20,796 bases of DNA from Flavobacteriales bacterium. GTDB lineage: Bacteria; Bacteroidota; Bacteroidia; Flavobacteriales; Flavobacteriaceae. The notes under the pieces are model-generated. The model saw only the letters and a list, made by a program, of their open reading frames with translations, was not told the origin of the DNA and made no database searches. The position numbers and the translations under genes were made by a program. Shown here piece after piece: positions 6,611-14,926 of this stretch. The first letter of the stretch is position 1, and each line of letters opens with the position of its first letter. The stretch is taken from assembly GCA_011525065.1 (NCBI GenBank), contig WTIY01000100.1, positions 1 through 20,796 on the forward strand, given 5' to 3'.

Positions 6611-8071
6611 ATGAGTCTTTTTGAACGCACCTTAGAATTCAGCGGCTTCCCTTTTAAAAGGGCCGAACAAGACTACTTGCAGATTCAATCGCTGGACCCT
6701 AAGGCCTTCGATTATTGGCAACTCTGCCAAAGACTCCGCATGGTCAAACACCACCTCGACCATTCCCCTTTTTACCAGGACTTGATTGGTTCAGCGCAAA
6801 AGGATGAATTGGTCCGGCGCTTATCTGAGAACCCACAGGCCAAAGCAGTCCTGGCCAAAGGCATAAATTCTGGCAGCTCGCTGGAGGACTTTAGGCCCGA
6901 AAATACTCAATCCCTCAAGACCTTGGTCGACACCATTTGGTCCCGTTTACCCGTCATGACCAAAAGCGACTTGCAACGCCCATTACAAGAACGCTACGCT
7001 CGTGGTTTCGGACCAAACAACACCCACCGACACAAAACTTCTGGCAGCAGTGGACATCCTTTTGTCTTTGTCAAAGACCGGTATTGTCATGCTTATAGCT
7101 GGGCAGAAATCAAGCATTTATACCACAAATGGGGCATTGAGCTCGGCAATGATCGAGAAGCTCGGTTCTACGGCATCCCACTCAGTGGATGGAGTAAGTA
7201 CAAAGAGCAGCTTAAAGATGTTTTGGGCCGTCGTAAGCGCATGGTCATTTTTAATTTGTCCGACCAGCAGCTCGAAGGCATGTTGCGGCAATTCAAGCGC
7301 ACGTCTTTTGGCTATTTGAACGGGTACACTTCGTCTATTGTGCGCCTGGCCCAATTTCTGTCAGAGCGATCTTTGGTGCTCAAAGACCTGTGTCCCACTT
7401 TAAAAGCCTGCATCACAACCAGTGAAATGTTGTTTGCAGAAGATCTAAGCTTAATAGAACAAGCCCTGGGCGTTCCGGTAATCAACGAATACGGCGCGAG
7501 CGAACTCGGGGTCATTGCCTTAGCCAATGCTCAAGGCGGCTTGGTGGTCAACCAAAGCAGTGTTTATTTAGAACTCATCGATGACCAGGGTCAGCCCGTC
7601 GAACATGGCCGTCACGGACGGGTGGTGCTAACGGCGCTTCACAACAAGGCCCACGCGCTGATTCGATACGACATCGGGGACTCCGCCCAGTGGGCGGAAA
7701 CACCGGCTGATGGCCCGCCCATAATTTCGCAACTGCTGGGGCGCACCAATGATGTGGCTCATTTGGCTGATGGCAAAGTGGTGCCTGGCTTGACCTTTTA
7801 TTACGTGACCAAAGCCGTAATCCAAGACGACAGTCCTGTCCAGGAATTTGTTATTGAACAACACCGATTGGATCATTTTGTAATCCAATACGTGAGTCGT
7901 CGCGAGCTCAACCCAACAGAAATTCAAAACATTCGCAAGGCCATGTCAGATTATGTGGGCGTGGGGCTCAGCGTGAGTTTGGTGCGCAAAGATTATTTAG
8001 ATCGCAGCAAGCGGGGCAAGCTCAAACAATTTGTCAATTTGATCGGCGAATCAAGCGCTTTCTCTGAGTAA
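6611..8071 (+). CDS. PaaK/CapK-like adenylate-forming ligase
   Basis: This 486-residue protein belongs to the phenylacetate-CoA ligase-like branch of the ANL superfamily, which activates carboxylic acids as acyl-adenylates. Evidence is the phosphate loop TSGSSGHPFVF (143-153), the motif NEYGASELG (292-300), the adenine/ribose region GRVVLTALHNKAHALIRYDIGD (336-357) and a C-terminal lysine-bearing segment RSKRGKLKQF (465-474). CapK-type members occur in capsule and exopolysaccharide loci, where their substrate is generally unknown. Here the gene runs toward the polysaccharide cluster and overlaps the GT2 gene by 38 bases at the 3' ends, which supports an envelope or glycan role over phenylacetate breakdown. 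ATG 6611 starts directly with a family-like N-terminus. Only an imperfect -7 box (TTAATTTG, 6584-6591) precedes it. Confidence 0.85.
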   Translation: MSLFERTLEFSGFPFKRAEQDYLQIQSLDPKAFDYWQLCQRLRMVKHHLDHSPFYQDLIGSAQKDELVRRLSENPQAKAVLAKGINSGSSLEDFRPENTQSLKTLVDTIWSRLPVMTKSDLQRPLQERYARGFGPNNTHRHKTSGSSGHPFVFVKDRYCHAYSWAEIKHLYHKWGIELGNDREARFYGIPLSGWSKYKEQLKDVLGRRKRMVIFNLSDQQLEGMLRQFKRTSFGYLNGYTSSIVRLAQFLSERSLVLKDLCPTLKACITTSEMLFAEDLSLIEQALGVPVINEYGASELGVIALANAQGGLVVNQSSVYLELIDDQGQPVEHGRHGRVVLTALHNKAHALIRYDIGDSAQWAETPADGPPIISQLLGRTNDVAHLADGKVVPGLTFYYVTKAVIQDDSPVQEFVIEQHRLDHFVIQYVSRRELNPTEIQNIRKAMSDYVGVGLSVSLVRKDYLDRSKRGKLKQFVNLIGESSAFSE

Positions 8072-8810
8072 AATACGTCACGAAAAAAACCGCCATCCAA
8101 AGACAGGATTTGAGCCAAGAATACCCTAAGTACTGACGATAGAAGGCAAAGTTATGCCGAATCAGGCCCAATTTTTTGGCGCTCATGGATTGAGGGCTGA
8201 TTCGATAAGCGGCCAAGACTTGGTCCAAGCCCTGAGCGGGGATGCCGCTGGATAAAATGGCCTTATGCCAAAGGGCCCAGTCCTGTCTTTTGCGCATTTC
8301 TGGGGCCATCAATCGACCCAGTTTTGAAACGGCATACATTCCGGTTAAATTACCGATAAAATTGTTGGTCTTTTGCTCATTTTGGGTCAATTCACTTTTG
8401 GCACGAACAGTACACCCAAGCTTGTGGCCGTTTAAATCAATGTGCTCATAAGCGGTGTAACTCACGGCCAAATCCCTGGCCTTCATGAAGGACAATTGTC
8501 GCTCAAGTTTCTCTGGGAGCCACAAATCGTCTGCATCGAGAAAAGCGATGTAATCCCCTTTGGATTTTTTTGTGGCAAAATTGCGGCAAAATGCAGCGCC
8601 TTGATTTTCTGCCATGACAAACACCTTGATTCTAGAGTCTTCGGCCTGATGGGCCTCAGCAGCCTCTAAAGTGCCGTCGCTGGAAGCATCATCCACAATT
8701 AACAACTCCCAGTTTTTATGGCTTTGGTTCAGAACACTTTCGATGGCCAGGCCAATATAAGGCGCATTGTTATGGGCCGGCATGATCACAGAAACACAAG
8801 GCTCAGCCAT
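8034..8810 (-). CDS. GT2 family glycosyltransferase
   Basis: The 258-residue protein has the GT-A fold signature of family 2: SVIMPAHNNAPYIGLAIESV near the N-terminus, LLIVDDASSDGT (37-47), and the metal-binding FLDADDLW (90-97). GT2 enzymes use a nucleotide-diphosphate sugar, here probably adding a sugar to the lipid-linked repeat unit on the cytoplasmic face. A hydrophobic segment near the C-terminus (LWMAVFFVTYFT) followed by basic residues may anchor it to the membrane. It is the last gene of the leftward cluster, three bases after the initiating transferase. Its 3' end overlaps the convergent PaaK-like gene by 38 bases. Sugar specificity cannot be told. Confidence 0.92.
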   Translation of the reverse strand: MAEPCVSVIMPAHNNAPYIGLAIESVLNQSHKNWELLIVDDASSDGTLEAAEAHQAEDSRIKVFVMAENQGAAFCRNFATKKSKGDYIAFLDADDLWLPEKLERQLSFMKARDLAVSYTAYEHIDLNGHKLGCTVRAKSELTQNEQKTNNFIGNLTGMYAVSKLGRLMAPEMRKRQDWALWHKAILSSGIPAQGLDQVLAAYRISPQSMSAKKLGLIRHNFAFYRQYLGYSWLKSCLWMAVFFVTYFTQRKRLIRRSN

Positions 8811-8813
8811 AGA

Positions 8814-10169
8814 TCAGTAGGCTTTTTCTTCGCCGCGTAACGCGTTGAAAATGGTTTGGAAGACGATTTTAATGTCTAAGAGTAAGGACCAATTCTCCAA
8901 GTAGAAGATGTCGTATTTAACCCGGTTGATGATGTGATTGTCGTCTTCTACCTCGCCGCGAAAACCACTGACTTGAGCCAAACCTGTAATGCCGGGCTTG
9001 ATGAAGTGACGCACCATGAATTTATCAATTTTCTCGGCGTACATGTGGGTATGACTTACCATGTGAGGGCGCGGACCTACTGCCGACATCTCGCCTTTGA
9101 GCACATTGATGAATTGCGGTAATTCGTCAATGCTGGTTTTTCTAATTATACGCCCAATTCGGGTCACCCTAGGGTCATTTTTGGAAATCTGATGCAAATG
9201 TGCTTCAGGGTTGGGGCGCATGGATCGAAACTTATAGCAGTAGAATTCCTTGTAGTCCAAACCATTTCGCTTTTGTTTGAAAAAGATGGGGCCTTTAGAT
9301 TCGAGTTTAATAATCAATCCCAATAGAGGGGTGAGCCAAGACAAAATACAGACGATGATCACAATGGCCAGGACAACATCAAAACTGCGCTTCACAAACT
9401 TATTAAAGGGCTCGTCAATGGGTATTTTGCGCATGGAAATGATGGGCAAATAACCGTAATAGGTAAAGTCCAATCGCTTGCTGTAGATGTCTTTGTTGTC
9501 GGGTAAAAACTTTAGAATCTTAAGGTTGTTGTCCGCGTAATCAATGAGTTGATTCATGGCGGCATTGTCCAATTGAGCCACCGACGCGTAGATTTCATCG
9601 ATTTGATTTTGATCAATGTATTTGAGACAATTGTCAAGGGCCTCGGGCGAATCCCCGGTCAAATTAAAGGTCTTTAAAAGCACATATCCGTATTCGGGTT
9701 TCTCCTCAAAAAACTTACGCAATTGATCCGTTTTCTGGTTGAGCCCAATGATCACTACCCGTCTTAAATTTCCCTTGAGCAAGACCCGGTACTTCTTCAA
9801 GAGGTAATAAATGGCGATTTTGGCCAAAGTAATCAGGGCCATAACCTGAACTACATAAATCAAAATCTCCCATGGTGAGGTGATGATGTCGCGATAAAAA
9901 CCAAAAAAGGCGAACACCAACAAAAGAAAAAGCGCGCCTTGTCGCAGACCTAAGGCCAGAATATTGGTCGTGCGGGTAAATCGATAAATCTCATAAAAAT
10001 TAGCCCTCAGGGCAATGGCCATCCAGGCAAAAGAGACAAACAGCACATAATTCAGAAAAACGTAATTCTCCTCAAAAAACGGGGCGGCAAGTAGGTGTAT
10101 GATTCCGAGGTCGATCGCATAAGAGATCGGCCGCAAAAACCCTGAATATCGTCCTGTTTTATAAATCAT
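8814..10169 (-). CDS. Polyprenyl glycosylphosphotransferase (WcaJ-type initiating enzyme)
   Basis: The 451 residues show the three-part layout of the PHPT family: about four membrane helices (residues 15-125), a central Rossmann-like region starting RRVVIIGLNQKTDQL (136-150), and a catalytic bacterial sugar transferase domain from residue 258. The latter has KRSFDVVLAIV, KGPIFFKQKRNG, FYCYKFRSMRPN (309-320), TSIDELPQFINVLKGEMSAVGPRP (345-368) and KPGITGLAQVSGFRG (391-405), so catalytic residues are intact. The enzyme moves a hexose-1-phosphate (glucose in WcaJ) from its UDP-sugar to undecaprenyl phosphate, the first committed step of repeat-unit assembly at the inner membrane. Its ATG follows the stop of the UXS gene with no gap. 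The exact sugar is not certain. Confidence 0.94.
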   Translation of the reverse strand: MIYKTGRYSGFLRPISYAIDLGIIHLLAAPFFEENYVFLNYVLFVSFAWMAIALRANFYEIYRFTRTTNILALGLRQGALFLLLVFAFFGFYRDIITSPWEILIYVVQVMALITLAKIAIYYLLKKYRVLLKGNLRRVVIIGLNQKTDQLRKFFEEKPEYGYVLLKTFNLTGDSPEALDNCLKYIDQNQIDEIYASVAQLDNAAMNQLIDYADNNLKILKFLPDNKDIYSKRLDFTYYGYLPIISMRKIPIDEPFNKFVKRSFDVVLAIVIIVCILSWLTPLLGLIIKLESKGPIFFKQKRNGLDYKEFYCYKFRSMRPNPEAHLHQISKNDPRVTRIGRIIRKTSIDELPQFINVLKGEMSAVGPRPHMVSHTHMYAEKIDKFMVRHFIKPGITGLAQVSGFRGEVEDDNHIINRVKYDIFYLENWSLLLDIKIVFQTIFNALRGEEKAY

Positions 10170-11171
10170 TTAATGCCGGTTATGGGTCGAAAAATCCTTG
10201 TGTTCGCTCCGATAAAGCTCGTCTTTTGTCAACCCTTTGAAATACGCATAAGTTCGCTCCATTCCCTCTGCGCGCGCTACTTTAGGCGACCACCCTAAAA
10301 CTTCTTTTGCCAGGGTAATGTCCGGCTGACGCTGCATTGGGTCGTCCTGAGGCAAGGGCTTAAAGACAATTTTTTGATCCGAGCCCGTAAGGCGTACAAT
10401 TTCTTTGGCAAAATCCAAAATGCTGATCTCGTTTGGGTTTCCGATATTCACGGGGTCCGAATAATCGCTCATGAGCAATCGGTAAATTCCCTCGATTTGA
10501 TCGTCTACATAGCAAAACGATCGGGTTTGACTGCCGTCCCCAAATACCGTAATGTCCTCTCCGCGCAGGGCTTGACCCATAAAGGCGGGTATCACCCGGC
10601 CATCATTGAGGCGCATGCGTGGGCCATAGGTGTTGAAAATTCGCACAATCCGTGTTTCCAAGCCGTGAAAACGGTGGTAGGCCATGGTCATGGATTCTTG
10701 AAAACGCTTCGCTTCATCGTAAACCCCGCGCGGCCCTATGGTGTTCACATTACCGTAATAGGTCTCTTTTTGCGGGTGCACCAGCGGATCGCCATAAACC
10801 TCGGAGGTCGATGCGATCAAAATCCTGGCTTTTTTGTCTTTGGCCAAACCCAATAAATTATGGGTCCCTAATGAACCCACTTTAAGGGTTTGAATTGGAA
10901 TCTTTAAATAGTCTATGGGACTTGCTGGTGAGGCAAAGTGCAAAATGTAATCCACAGGGCCCGGGACCTCAACAAAGGTCGTCACATCATGATGAATAAA
11001 GGTAAACTGCTCTATACCTGCAAGGTGCTCAATATTTTTGAGATCGCCGGTGATGAGGTTATCCATTCCCAACACGCGAAACCCCTCTGCGATGAATCGA
11101 TCGCAAAGGTGAGACCCCAAAAATCCAGCGGCTCCGGTGATCAATACCGTTTTGCTGTTGTTTGAATTCAT
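10170..11171 (-). CDS. uxs: UDP-glucuronate decarboxylase (UDP-xylose synthase), SDR family
   Basis: UXS converts UDP-glucuronate to UDP-xylose with bound NAD in the cytoplasm. The 333-residue protein has the NAD motif TGAAGFLGSHL (12-22), the UXS-typical HFASPASPIDYLK (78-90), GTHNLLGLAK, and the active site TSEVYGDP (122-129) with YDEAKR (Tyr151, Lys155) preceded by GNVNTIGPR. These separate it from RmlB and GalE. The upstream ugd gene makes its substrate and overlaps it by four bases (ATGA), which strongly supports the assignment. UDP-xylose, or a UDP-4-keto intermediate, is therefore a probable donor for the cluster's glycosyltransferases. Confidence 0.93.
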   Translation of the reverse strand: MNSNNSKTVLITGAAGFLGSHLCDRFIAEGFRVLGMDNLITGDLKNIEHLAGIEQFTFIHHDVTTFVEVPGPVDYILHFASPASPIDYLKIPIQTLKVGSLGTHNLLGLAKDKKARILIASTSEVYGDPLVHPQKETYYGNVNTIGPRGVYDEAKRFQESMTMAYHRFHGLETRIVRIFNTYGPRMRLNDGRVIPAFMGQALRGEDITVFGDGSQTRSFCYVDDQIEGIYRLLMSDYSDPVNIGNPNEISILDFAKEIVRLTGSDQKIVFKPLPQDDPMQRQPDITLAKEVLGWSPKVARAEGMERTYAYFKGLTKDELYRSEHKDFSTHNRH

Positions 11172-12481
11172 CCTTTCACCTTGTTTCTACCTATGGAAGT
11201 GTAGGCAAAGCCTTCACGCTCCATGTCCTGAGTGTTATACAAATTGCGCCCATCAAAAATCACAGGCTGCTTAAGAAGCGACTTTACTTTATCAAAATCT
11301 GGAGACCTGAAAATGCTCCATTCGGTACAAATCACTAATGCATCGGCATCTTTTAATGGAGCGTACATATGGTCTCCAAAACTGATGGCGTTGCCGAATT
11401 TCTTTTTAATGTTGGGCATGGCCTCTGGATCAAAGGCCTCAATTTCAGCGCCCTGCTCCAGTAGGGCATTAATGACATCTATGGCTGGAGCCTCTCGAAT
11501 GTCATCGGTTTCTGGCTTGAACGCCAAGCCCCATACAGCAATCTTTTTGCCGCTGAGATCATGACCAAAATGCTCGAGGATGTGAGGTACTTGAATGGTT
11601 TTTTGCTTTTTGTTGACCCCGATGACCGCATCTAAAATTTTGAAGTCGTACCCAGCATCCCTGCCCGCTTTTTGAAGGGCCTTCACATCTTTCGGAAAAC
11701 AAGAACCCCCATAGCCGATGCCCGGGAATAAAAACCGCTTACCAATGCGGCTGTCGGTGCCCATGCCCACACGCACTTTATCAACGTCGGCCCCGACCAA
11801 TTCGCAATAATTGGCGACCTCATTCATAAAGGTAATCTTTGCGGCCAAGAATGAATTCGCGGCGTATTTAGTGAGCTCAGCAGACTTCTCGTCCATCACA
11901 ATCACCGGGTTACCCGAACGCACAAAAGGAGCGTATAGCTTTTGCATCAGTTCGGTGGCGCGCTCACTGGAGGAGCCTACCACGATACGCTCTGGCTTTA
12001 AAAAGTCATCTACAGCAAAGCCTTCGCGCAGAAATTCCGGGTTTGACACCACATCAAAATCGCACTTGGCATTGGCACGAATGACCTCCGTAACCTTTTC
12101 AGCGGTCCCCACCGGGACCGTGCTCTTATCCACAATGACTTTATAACTGCTGATGTAGCGTCCAATTTTATCGGCCACTCCTAGGACATAAGACAAATCC
12201 GCGGAACCGTCTTCGTCTTCTGGTGTAGGCAGGGCCAAAAACACAATGTCTCCGTGATCCAATCCTTGATGCAGGTCGGTGGTAAAGGTCAAGCGACCTG
12301 CCTTAATGTTACGCTCAAAAAGCACGTCGAGATGCGGCTCATAGATTGGGACTTCTCCACCCCGCATCAGGTCCACTTTGGCTTGATCGATGTCGACACA
12401 CAAAACCTCATTGCCCGTTTCGGCCAAACAGGTTCCGGTCACCAATCCCACATATCCAGTTCCTACTACAGTAATTTTCAT
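11168..12481 (-). CDS. ugd: UDP-glucose 6-dehydrogenase
   Basis: Ugd oxidises UDP-glucose to UDP-glucuronate using two NAD+. The 437-residue protein begins with the NAD motif VVGTGYVGLVTGTCLAE, has DKSTVPVGTAEKV (118-130), SNPEFLREGFAVDDFLKPER (146-165), and the catalytic loop GIGYGGSCFPKD with nucleophile Cys261. The C-terminal UDP-binding domain has VWGLAFKPETDDIREAPA. All catalytic residues are present. It is followed with a four-base overlap by the UXS gene, giving a UDP-glucose to UDP-glucuronate to UDP-xylose module. The gap to the upstream gene is 71 bases, among the largest in the cluster, and holds a possible promoter. Confidence 0.97.
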   Translation of the reverse strand: MKITVVGTGYVGLVTGTCLAETGNEVLCVDIDQAKVDLMRGGEVPIYEPHLDVLFERNIKAGRLTFTTDLHQGLDHGDIVFLALPTPEDEDGSADLSYVLGVADKIGRYISSYKVIVDKSTVPVGTAEKVTEVIRANAKCDFDVVSNPEFLREGFAVDDFLKPERIVVGSSSERATELMQKLYAPFVRSGNPVIVMDEKSAELTKYAANSFLAAKITFMNEVANYCELVGADVDKVRVGMGTDSRIGKRFLFPGIGYGGSCFPKDVKALQKAGRDAGYDFKILDAVIGVNKKQKTIQVPHILEHFGHDLSGKKIAVWGLAFKPETDDIREAPAIDVINALLEQGAEIEAFDPEAMPNIKKKFGNAISFGDHMYAPLKDADALVICTEWSIFRSPDFDKVKSLLKQPVIFDGRNLYNTQDMEREGFAYTSIGRNKVKG

Positions 12482-12524
12482 GAATTCTCTTTATTTTGTC
12501 TTTCTAACTTTCTTTTTCGTGGCA

Positions 12525-12532
12525 CAAAAATA
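12525..12532 (-). promoter_or_regulatory. Possible internal promoter before ugd (-7 box)
   Basis: On the reverse strand TATTTTTG is a full match to the Bacteroidota -7 box TAnnTTTG. It lies 43 bases before the ugd ATG, in the 71-base gap after the upstream ligase-like gene. The leader it would create is purine- and A-rich. No good TTG is seen at the expected -33 position, so the site is only a candidate. Confidence 0.35.
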
Positions 12533-12552
12533 CATCATGCCGCCACAGCATT

Positions 12553-13785
12553 CTAGTCTTTAGCTGGTTTATCGATTTTTTCCTTTGGTCCTGACTGGGG
12601 TATAAACATGAGCAGCGCCCAAATCAATCCCATGTAATACGCTCCTAACTGGCGGTGAAATACGTTTTCTGCCATAAGAAATATAACGGCCGAAAGCATC
12701 AGCGCTGTAGGATAAAGCGCCTGGCGATGTCGCCACAAAACCAGCATCAATCCCGCAGCAAATAAAATCAAGGCAAAAATACCGCTGCCCAAATACAGGT
12801 CTAAAAACTGATTGTGCACATTGTATTTTTTGGTCAAAAACCATGATTTTTTTACCGGATTGTCAATGTCGCTCTCGTAACACGCCAACATGTCTCTATT
12901 GGTTTGAGTGAACCCGTTTCCGCTAAGTCCGACCGTGTGACTGTCCGCAATTTTCAAAGCACAATCCCAGATAACCATTCGGGGTTCAAGCGCCATGGTA
13001 TTGGCCAAGAGCCCTTCTTGATGCTCGGGGTTGTTGTTGTAAAAAAACTGTTTGCGCAAATCATTGGACAGCACAAACGCCAAGGCCACGATCAGCGCTA
13101 TAGATCCCCCAAAGAACAACAGCTGTGGGCCCCGTTTTTGGCGATACCATAGACTGAGCGCAAAACACATCAGCAATACCACGATGGCAATGCGAGATAC
13201 CAAAAACAAGATAAAGGCCGCCTGAAGCACGATGTTAAAAAGGTAATATCCGTTGTTGGGATCGTACTGCGCGCGCAAGAGTCGATATGAAAATATGATA
13301 CTCAAGACCGAAAGCAAGCCCAAATACAACCGCTCCATGAGCAGCGCTTCAATAATATGAGCCGATTCCAAGAATCCGAATTCCGCCCCTTGATTGAGTA
13401 AAATCAGTAGGCGAACAAGCGAATAAAAAACCGCCGCGACCGAGGAATATATGACCCCGTGCATGAGGGTTCGGTTGTCGCGAACAGGAAACAACAAAAG
13501 TGACATGGCCCCGGCCAACAACATCTTTTGAATCACGACAAAATCTTGCTCAAATCGCCCGAGTAATAAGGACTGACCCACTACAAACCCCAGGAAGATC
13601 AGAACCATAAGCCATGGGCTTCGGCCGATGCGCCTCAGGTCCTTGGCCTCCAAAACAAATGGAAACAACACCCCTAAGGCCAAAAATAAAATGTTGGGTA
13701 ATGCCCTAAAATAATCGTCAAAAGGCAGCACAAAAAATAACGCGAAACACAAATACGGGTAGATGGATAAAGCTAAGACACGCAT
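12553..13785 (-). CDS. O-antigen polymerase/ligase family membrane protein (first of three)
   Basis: This is a 410-residue polytopic inner-membrane protein with around ten hydrophobic helices and a large periplasmic loop before the last helices. The loop contains the family features PRMVIWDCALKIA (268-280) and NVHNQFLDLYLGSG (322-335), typical of the Wzy_C/WaaL O-antigen ligase family, with His324. Such proteins polymerise lipid-linked repeat units or transfer the finished chain to lipid A core or another acceptor; sequence alone does not tell which. It is 37 bases after the GT4 gene and 71 bases before ugd. The charged C-terminal tail is cytoplasmic-looking. Two more members lie upstream in the same cluster. 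Confidence 0.88.
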   Translation of the reverse strand: MRVLALSIYPYLCFALFFVLPFDDYFRALPNILFLALGVLFPFVLEAKDLRRIGRSPWLMVLIFLGFVVGQSLLLGRFEQDFVVIQKMLLAGAMSLLLFPVRDNRTLMHGVIYSSVAAVFYSLVRLLILLNQGAEFGFLESAHIIEALLMERLYLGLLSVLSIIFSYRLLRAQYDPNNGYYLFNIVLQAAFILFLVSRIAIVVLLMCFALSLWYRQKRGPQLLFFGGSIALIVALAFVLSNDLRKQFFYNNNPEHQEGLLANTMALEPRMVIWDCALKIADSHTVGLSGNGFTQTNRDMLACYESDIDNPVKKSWFLTKKYNVHNQFLDLYLGSGIFALILFAAGLMLVLWRHRQALYPTALMLSAVIFLMAENVFHRQLGAYYMGLIWALLMFIPQSGPKEKIDKPAKD

Positions 13786-13822
13786 GATCGGTTATTTAAT
13801 TGGTCAAGTTAATCAATAATGT

Positions 13823-14926
13823 TCATTTTGTTTCATCAGGGCTTAAAGCCTTGATCAAGGTCAAAGCCGACGCCTCCCAGTGATATTTTGTTTGGATTAT
13901 TTGGGCAATTTGGCCGCTTGGATAATGCTGATCCATCAACGCATCAGATAGGCTTTGGGCCAAATCCTCGGGACGATCTGCTGGAGTTAAGTAAGGGAAA
14001 AAGTCAAAGTCGACCATGGCTGTATTTTTTGCGCAGACCACTTTAGTGCCCACTGAAGCCGCCTCAAGGGGTGGAATACCAAAGCCTTCGCCCAAGGAAG
14101 GGTAAACAAAAAGGTCCGCGGCCTTAAAGAAAGCCCACAAATCTTCATGGGGGACCTCATCGAGCCAAAGCACGGCTTGATGCATTTTGGAATCGGCAGT
14201 ATCCATGATTTGGTCCAGTTCCGGATCGATCCATTCCCTTTTGCCGACAAACACCAGCTTATATCCCTTTTCATTGAGGCCTAGCTGTTCAAAAGCCCGC
14301 CAAAGGGTTTTGTGATTTTTCCTTGGTTCCACCCGGCTCACAAATAAAATAAAGCGGTCCAGATCATAGGCCGCAACCCGCTTTTTAGCCTCCTCAAGAT
14401 CCATGTCCTGAGCCTTAACGGCGTTCGGGGTAATGGTGATTTGGTCCGGCGCTATGCCATATCGTTGGCTCAATTGGCCCTGAGCATATTTAGAAACGGC
14501 ACAAAGTCGCTTGGCTCGGACTGCGCTCAAACGAAACAGCAAGCCATTAATCCAGCGATAGGTCCATGGAAAATATCCTTTAAACTGCGGCTCGAGAAAC
14601 AACAAGTCGTGTATGGTTACCAGAGTAGGGCTGGGTTGCCATAAAGGGCTGATGTATTGAAAATGGGTATAGTCGGGCTGTTCTCGGCGCATGATTCTGG
14701 GCAAATCCCAGAGCAATCGACGCCATTTATTGGCACTGGTCAGCTCGATGTAGCGGCAGTTTGACTCACGGCCAAAAGCTTGCTGCATTGGACCTAAATA
14801 GGGCCCCACAAATACGAACTCCCAATTGGGCCTAAGTGCCATCATTGCGCCATAAAGCCCCGTTAGGTGCGTGCTTGTACCTTCGTGCTTTTCCCCGATT
14901 TTATGCGCGTCGATCAAGATTTTCAT
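13823..14926 (-). CDS. GT4-type glycosyltransferase
   Basis: The 367-residue protein has the GT-B layout of family 4 retaining glycosyltransferases. The N-terminal domain begins KILIDAHKIGEKHEGTSTHL and has TIHDLLFLEP (104-113), CAVSKYAQGQL (142-152) and ITPNAV. The C-terminal donor domain has ILFVSRVEPRKNHKTL (193-208), LVFVGKRE and the E-x7-E motif EGFGIPPLE (Glu280, Glu288) after YPSLG. It most resembles WbpY/mannosyltransferase-like enzymes, but the sugar is a guess. It overlaps the upstream ligase-like gene by four bases (ATGA), consistent with translational coupling. It acts at the cytoplasmic face on the lipid-linked glycan. Confidence 0.93.
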   Translation of the reverse strand: MKILIDAHKIGEKHEGTSTHLTGLYGAMMALRPNWEFVFVGPYLGPMQQAFGRESNCRYIELTSANKWRRLLWDLPRIMRREQPDYTHFQYISPLWQPSPTLVTIHDLLFLEPQFKGYFPWTYRWINGLLFRLSAVRAKRLCAVSKYAQGQLSQRYGIAPDQITITPNAVKAQDMDLEEAKKRVAAYDLDRFILFVSRVEPRKNHKTLWRAFEQLGLNEKGYKLVFVGKREWIDPELDQIMDTADSKMHQAVLWLDEVPHEDLWAFFKAADLFVYPSLGEGFGIPPLEAASVGTKVVCAKNTAMVDFDFFPYLTPADRPEDLAQSLSDALMDQHYPSGQIAQIIQTKYHWEASALTLIKALSPDETK

